DNA of 64,000 nt, from contig CM034546.1 in the NCBI GenBank assembly GCA_020055645.1, positions 10,602,001 through 10,666,000 of the forward strand, in the 5' to 3' direction. The first letter of the stretch is position 1. Each line of letters begins with the position of its first letter. The notes under the pieces are model-generated. The model did not search any database. It saw nothing but the letters and a program-made list of their open reading frames with translations, and was not told the origin of the DNA. Positions 58,081 to 64,000 of the stretch are shown piece by piece. Both the position numbers and the translations under genes were made by a program. Source of the stretch: Tomocerus qinae. Taxonomy: Eukaryota > Arthropoda > Collembola > Entomobryomorpha > Tomoceridae.

Positions 58081-58363
58081 ATCTTTAAGTTAGCATAGAG
58101 AATCGTCCATACTGACTCACATACGCATTATTCCCGCCAATCATCCAGCTTTCATAATAATAATATTTTCATTATTAATATTTTGCCTTAGCTTTTAGCA
58201 ATTTTCAGCTTAATTACTATTTAGTTATATAGGATTTGAGATTATCTTGAATACAAAAGGAAATGTATCGAGCAATTTAATTGGCCACTTATGAAATGAG
58301 GTTTTCTGTTTAAAACACTTAAAATTAAATCTGCCGATCTGAGTGGATAATGACAATTAAATC

Positions 58364-58578
58364 ACGTATTTAGAAGGGGCACTACACCCACTCCCCCTAA
58401 ATCTCGAAAGTGGATTTTTTATAAAAGAAGATTGTTGAAACTCATAAATTTTTTCGCGCTTCGCGCGATAATGTCGTATTTTTGGCAATATATTGTGGCG
58501 TTCTAATTTATTTGACTTAAGCAGGACCTATTTTAAAAATTAGCACCCCCTTGATTCAATTTCTAGATACGCCCTTGC
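58364..58578. mobile_element. Small hAT-like MITE with GC hairpin
   Basis: About 215 bp between imperfect inverted ends ACGTATTTAGAAGGGGC and TTCTAGATACGCCCTTG, a pattern common among hAT-derived MITEs. The interior holds a CGCGCTTCGCGCG palindrome. It abuts the 3' side of the ionotropic-receptor exon and seems to have cut it. No target duplication was identified. Confidence 0.5.
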
Positions 58579-59026
58579 TGGTAATATGTGGACATTAACC
58601 TTGGTTCGTATGGCGATTCCCCTTGAATTGAATTGACAACTGAAATGTCATCCAAAGCAACAATTTCTTGAAAAGACTCGATTTGTCTTACAGCTCTCGG
58701 TTCAGTTAAATCCGTGATGACGATGCCTGCATAGCCGTATGTAAGAACGATGAACATTAGTAGAAACGGACCTAAAACAATTTTGAACCAGAAATATTTC
58801 TCCAATATTTTCGGGTAACCGCAATTGTTACAGACAGCGAAAGCACAGCAAGTGAAGATGAATTGGTAGATTTGGTTAAACTTCAAATACAAAGTGAGTT
58901 GGAAGAAGGATGTGACCAAAAATATTGTCAATAGAATCCCAATCCAAGCAGAAGGTTGAAATGGACGAAATATATACAATAATTTGGTTTGATTCCTTAC
59001 ACTAGCCAAAAACTTCTATTTGAATA
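58563..59026 (-). pseudogene. Ionotropic-receptor pore exon, truncated
   Basis: Minus-strand open segment preceded by a pyrimidine-rich TTCAAATAG acceptor at 59027. It encodes FLASVRNQTKLLYIFRPF, M1 (WIGILLTIFLVTSFFQLTL), a pore-like segment (FIFTCCAFAVCNNCG), M3 (IVLGPFLLMFIVLTYGYAGIVITDL) and the start of the S2 lobe. Sequence identity with the element at 58364-58578 begins right after STYYQQGRI, so the rest of S2 and M4 are missing. No upstream exons were identified. It is a fragment of a receptor gene distinct from the other three in the window. Confidence 0.6.
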
Positions 59027-59027
59027 A

Positions 59028-60003
59028 GAAAATAAACAGTCGTTTCTTGAAATTCAAAATCATTTCTCCGTCTGTTATAGCAGGTACTCCGCAATGATAA
59101 ATAAATAAGGTTTTCCAAATACGGGATAGTGTCTATCAAACCTGAAATTAAGACCTATGTAGTCCTAGTCAGTTATATATTCGTTGCGTTTCGTAGCGTT
59201 GAAGTTAAGCCTTTTGTATCGTAATGCAACATGTCTTTCGAATACAAAGAGATTAATGTGACAGCGAAATAGTATTAACTAACAACAATGTTGCATGCAA
59301 ATCCAAAATCAATATTAATTTGCAAATTTGTTAACAGCCCTATCACCAATAGCTGTATTAACCGATGGATAAAGTTCTTCATTGTCCAAGAGGACAAACG
59401 GTAGAGTCAGAAAATATAAATTTGTTGTTCATATATTAAATAATTCTTCCGATACTTCTGTCATAAATCATAAACATTATGTATAATATAAAGTATGCTT
59501 TTTATAACAGAGATGGCTAATGGATGAAAGTATTATTTATTTTGACAAGACATCATGTCTTAATTGTATTATAGTGACTTATCACAATTACTAAAGTATA
59601 ATTGAATTATTTATTATCTGTGATCTGTGGTAAGCTATAGCTAACACAAGCCTTTTAGCGATACTGGAAATGAAACGTCCATATAGTATGTACTCAGTTT
59701 AAAGCATAATTTCATGACTGTTATGTTAAGAAGTGCCCTTTAATGGCTAGCCATTGTACTATATAGACGCTAAATTCATTATTATGGTTTATATTATATC
59801 CTGTAGTGAACTTTTGTGTCTGATTTTTTTTTACTTTAACTTTTACATTTTTAATAATATTATAATTACAACAAATTAACCAAAAATCCATCATAAATTT
59901 TTACTGATTTTCATTTTCATTGCAACTAGTCCTTAGAGGCAGCTTTTTATTTTAGCCATCCATTTTAACTAAATAGCAGGCAGGTCATCGAACACTATCT
60001 TCA
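59028..60003. other. Intergenic, no gene seen
   Basis: Separates the truncated receptor exon from the C-terminal exon of the next receptor gene. It may hold remnants of the truncated gene's upstream exons, but none is recognisable. Confidence 0.45.
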
Positions 60004-62529
60004 TCAGGTGTTGGCATGCATGGAGTATGTATAGAACGTTGGTCGATAGATGTCTGTTTGTAGGAATGTAAAGGTGGCATTTAAATTGTTTCTTTGATTT
60101 AAATATTCAGGTGATTGTCCAAATTGAAAATTACTTACCAAATTGGTTTGTGGAAAGGTGGATTTTGATAATGTCATTTCATCCTCGGAAGTCGAAGAAG
60201 AGCAAGTTTGGGTTTCTCTTTTATGACAGCCAGTCGAATCAGATGTTAGCTCTTCTGTCCCCGACTTCGGTCTGACTGTAATCAGAGAGGCTTTAAACAA
60301 TAAATAGAATCAGTTTTGCAACCCATTTCCAAAAAATATTTGTAAATAGAAAAATCTAAACGGAACTAGAGTACTTCAAAACCCTGTATTGTACTTTTTG
60401 TTTCACTTCTTTCTTTCCGTCATCAATAAATGGGATCATTAAAGCTACAATCCATTATTTTAAAATACTCATTAACTTTTGAATTCAAAAATTTCCTTAT
60501 TTCTTCTTGCAAAATATTTCAGATGACATTCCTGAGTGTCTGATTGCCATTTCATGGAGATTTAGATTTAACTAATGCATGAATAAATCAACTTACGCAA
60601 TTCAGAGACATCATCCATTGCAACTGGAAATACACGATTTGGAATTTTCGTAGTGATGATCTTTAGTTTTTTTAAAAACCCCAAGACATGTACTTGCAAA
60701 CTATGCCAAATCCTTTCTAGGAACAATATAAAGGAAGATCCAATTAAGAAGTATCCACAAACAAAGAAAATGTTATGAAATTTCATCGACAGGCTTATGG
60801 CCACGACCTGAGACTCTTGATGCTTCAGTTTTGAATGGGATATTATATACTCTAAATCATTTTTAAACTCGTATTGTTGCTTAAAATATTTTAAGAAGCC
60901 TCTTTCTTGCATGATCTGAAAATATGAAAGGAATTTGTAACGGTAGCAATTTTGTAATAAATATGATACTGGTTCAGTGAGATCAGTTTCTTTTACTGTC
61001 ATGCAGACTCCGTCCAAAGACATTTTGGTCGGTATTAAGGGCACGAAGTATTCACTTCCGTCTTTCACAATTACGGTAAATACTTTCAATAAGAAGTTGG
61101 TCAACAACTTCCATGTAAATTTCAATAATCCCATTTTTCTGTCATTAGGTGATGCATCGGTTTGCCAATCGATTCTATAGACACTTTTATTGTATCTGTC
61201 CAGAATTTTATATTTCTCAAAGAATTCGTGTCGTCGTTGTTCCAAATTCTGAGTGATGTCTTTCTGCAACAAAAACTTGTATCCATTTTCGACGAGATCT
61301 TTAAAGTCTACAAATTGTTTTCTGTCTGGCGGAGCAATAATCTCGCTTGTTATCCACGTTTCATATTGAGTAGCAAGTAGAAATCCCATGGACACAATTA
61401 CCAAGTACAAAATGCTTCGCCTGTTATGGGGAACATCCTGGTGTAGAAGAACGGCTATTGTGGATACCAAAGTTATTTGCATTCTCTTGAATAAAGAAGT
61501 AATGTTGAAGCCCAAAACATAAAATGAAATTGGGATTAGCGAGAATATCAGCAACCAGGAGTAACTATCAAAAGTATTTTGAACTAGAACTGTCAAAGGA
61601 GTGTCGAGAAGACGAGGATTAGCTTCACAGTAGTACGGAATCATTTCATTAAAGTATTCAATGAAAAGAGTTGCATACCAACCTATATTATAAGTTTCCA
61701 CTCTATCCCCAAGCATATAAATTTCTCCATACAGTTTTTGTTCTTTTACATCATTATTTGTCCTTCCATATACCGCAGTGAAGTTCAATCTTTCAGCCAT
61801 CAATTCTACAGCTCTCACTGTATGTTGACAATAATATCCCATTTTCATTGTAAAGTAGATTGTTTCACGGCATATTGGAAATTCTAGAGATCCTTCGAAC
61901 GAAAAATGCATATAATAACCACCAATGGAAATACCATGAAGATTGCCATTTAAAGTAATCCAAATGTTTTCCCATTCTTCCTCGAATAATCTGTCTTTGA
62001 TTCGATAAAAAGATAAACCCTCACTTTCGGAATTATAGAGAATTGGAGTGTAAACTGAATAATTGTTCCCTCCTCTCACTGCAAATATAAAGAGAGGAAC
62101 CATCAAATCTAGACTGAGAAATGATCCCCAATTTGGATTCATCCATTTCGAATCATCTTTGATGACAATTATAAATCTTGAATTCCGACGATGTATCTCC
62201 TTTCCAAAATATCCAACCACATTTGTCAAAGTAGAGGGTGGCTTCATCAGAATGTTTAAATTGCACAAATTTCTTGACAGATCGCGGGGATAGGCCCAAT
62301 GACGACCAAAAATAGTTATGTTATAGTCGTATGTTGCCAAGGTCCAGGGTTGGCCATTTTGGTTAGACAATATAAAATCCGTCTGCCATTCGGATTGGTT
62401 AAACGTGACCATGTTAAAATCACAATTACTATAAAATGACAAACTTGGAAAACATTGGACATTGTTGATGACAATAAAAATTAATAAAAATAGGATAAAG
62501 CGGCGCATAAAATATATTTTCATATGCAT
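60004..62529 (-). CDS. Ionotropic-receptor-like protein, paralogue 2
   Basis: Two exons, 60597-62529 and 60004-60275, with a 321-bp GT-AG intron. The join is in phase 1 and gives 2205 nt (734 residues). The signal peptide is RRFILFLLIFIVINNVQC. The extracellular region shares FYSNCDFNM and SNQNGQPWTLAT with the 21.8-kb gene. M1 lies near WLLIFSLIPISFYVLGF, the pore near LVSTIAVLLHQDV, M3 in VSMGFLLATQYETWITSEI and M4 in IFFVCGYFLIGSSFILFLE. Exon 2 supplies a hydrophilic cytoplasmic tail (RPKSGTEELTSDSTG, SSSTSEDEMTLSKS) rich in Ser/Thr, a possible phosphorylation region. It is a probable chemosensory channel subunit. If exon 2 is rejected, the first frame reads on to 60568. Confidence 0.75.
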
Positions 62530-62720
62530 TTTGTTAAATATAATACTCGGCTTATCTGAAAAATTATTTTAATATTTAAAAATGTGTAATGCTAGTAAAC
62601 ATTTTTGTCCTGGTATAAGCACAGGACGTTCCTAACCTCAGTAAATATTATACAGTATCGTTAATTCAATTCAGAATGATTGAACCATTTCAATTTGTCT
62701 ACTAAATTGATAGTGGAGCT
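62530..62720. other. 5' flank of receptor paralogue 2
   Basis: Short AT-rich flank expected to carry the promoter of the minus-strand receptor. It ends at the target duplication GTGGAGCT (62713-62720). Confidence 0.4.
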
Positions 62721-63409
62721 CAGGGTTACCAGATTTACTTCAACGAATTTAAGTATCCTAGCCAACGATAGCCATTTACCAACTCGCGCCCTTCGGGCGC
62801 GTCTAGGTAGATGCTTACAAATGTCATACAGCCGTATTTGGCGCAATCATATGAGCGCAGCTAACAAATTTACGGTTTTTTGTTGAAAAAGAAGCAAAAA
62901 TGAGTAAATTACGTATCATGAAATAAATATTCTTACATATTACTTCGTATATGAAGGAGGAAATCAAGAGAAAATACCGATTCGCGCGAAGCGCGAGAAA
63001 TTTTTGAAATTCAACTTCAAAACTGATCAATAAAGACTTAACGAAATTTGAATAATTTAGCTTTAACGGTTTAGTGACATAGTTGAGGAAGAGAGGTTTG
63101 TTATGTATACCCCATTGATAAGTTATTAATGGATTTCCTTCGAAATTGGAAGACTATTAAACTGGATTTAAAGAAAAAAATACTTAAATTCGCGCGAAGC
63201 GCGAGAAAATTTCAATTATTAAACGTATCTGAACGATAACAAAGTGTGTTCTATATTAAAGGACATTAAGTTATGTCACTGTTTTCGATTTTAACTGATT
63301 TAAGTATATTTAAGTATAATTTAAGTATTTTAAAATACTTGCAAGTATTTTAAGTATAGGGCCCAATTTAAGTATAATACTTGCCATTTAAGTATACCTG
63401 GTAACCCTG
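62721..63409. mobile_element. hAT-type MITE, 689 bp, with 8-bp TSD
   Basis: Ends CAGGGTTACCAGATTTACTT and AAGTATACCTGGTAACCCTG are inverted repeats. GTGGAGCT occurs on both sides (62713-62720 and 63410-63417). The right subterminal region is packed with TTTAAGTAT motifs. Two CGCGCGAAGCGCGAG palindromes (near 62973 and 63192) and a CGCGCCCTTCGGGCGCG palindrome (near 62786) stand out from the AT-rich background. No coding capacity. Confidence 0.85.
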
Positions 63410-63417
63410 GTGGAGCT

Positions 63418-64000
63418 AGTGCTTACATAAAATTGAAATATTTGCACATAATAAACTATTTAGTTTGTAATAACAATTTTCGTCTGCTTCAGTTCTGTCG
63501 GCCTTGATGACTTGATAACAACGTTTAAATTATTTGAAAGCAATATTGAGGTCTGACTGAATCGGACTTTCTATCACAAAATATAACCTTTGTTCAGACC
63601 ACTTTAAAATGTATATAGTGTAATTACGTCGAAACAAAAAAAGTAGCTAATAATAAGTCTAATACACCTTCTCTGTAAAATTCGTGTATCGGCTAAGCGT
63701 TATAAAGCTGATGATGTCAAGATTCAAGTTAGCACAGGTTAACTTCTCAATTGTTTTGTAGCGGCACTTCGCAGCACAAATATCAAATAAACTAGTCGAC
63801 TGGAACATTTATGGATTTAGTTTATATTTAGTGAAAATCATAAATCAGAACGAAATCCAGATCTATAAAATGTTAAAATTAAACTCCCAATTTATAATAT
63901 TGAACCTGATTGAACACATCCAAAGTATTATGATAGAACTACTAACACAATATTCATAATAATGTCTCCCCTGAATAAACAGTCCGCTATCTCTTCACAC
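63418..64000. other. Window end, no gene seen
   Basis: AT-rich sequence without a supported gene, repeat or RNA. Confidence 0.5.

Overview
The window looks like nuclear DNA of an AT-rich arthropod, most likely a springtail (Collembola). The reasons are spliced genes with short GT-AG introns, several divergent ionotropic-receptor-like chemoreceptors, a bacterial-type wax-ester synthase/diacylglycerol acyltransferase gene split by introns, and many transposon families. The springtail placement is inferred from gene types, not from a species marker. No rRNA, tRNA or CRISPR was recognised.

Layout. 1-1030 is a 21-bp minisatellite. 2142-2749 is a long-TIR MITE. 3733-5810 is an ionotropic-receptor-like gene whose last membrane segment lies in another frame. 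6.6-17.4 kb, with an outlying copy at 28.1-29.4 kb, holds a minus-strand cluster of small single-pass membrane proteins with PPSY tails. There are five loci: two complete, one lacking exon 1, one decayed, and one reduced to its last exon. The 3' exons of a seven-transmembrane chemoreceptor lie between two of them. A segment of about 2.5 kb around one copy is duplicated at 26.9-29.6 kb. 19.2-21.1 kb and 24.9-26.8 kb contain direct repeats, an hAT-type MITE with an 8-bp target duplication, and pogo-like remnants. 21.8-23.8 kb and 60.0-62.5 kb are two paralogous ionotropic-receptor-like genes on opposite strands.

The middle of the window (31.36-44.06 kb) is a satellite array of fifteen units of about 584 bp, split by a 3.9-kb LINE. 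Its right half has a four-unit higher-order repeat of 2336 bp. Next is an apparently intact four-exon acyltransferase gene (44.67-46.78 kb). After that comes a 6.27-kb DNA transposon with 690-bp terminal inverted repeats and an apparently intact three-exon, 880-residue transposase (48.86-55.13 kb). It is followed by a partial Ty3/gypsy fossil (about 55.6-58.1 kb), an ionotropic-receptor exon cut by a small hAT-like element (58.4-59.0 kb), and another hAT-type MITE with an 8-bp target duplication (62.7-63.4 kb).

How it fits together. The receptors suggest a chemosensory neighbourhood. The best candidate for something undescribed is the PPSY-tail family. Its members share exon phases, a signal-anchor layout and a nearly identical upstream block, but differ in ectodomain and tail. 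This is the pattern of a young, locally duplicating family of membrane adaptors that may recruit WW-domain proteins. All splice models were made by eye from reading frame, splice-site and paralogue agreement, and none has transcript support.
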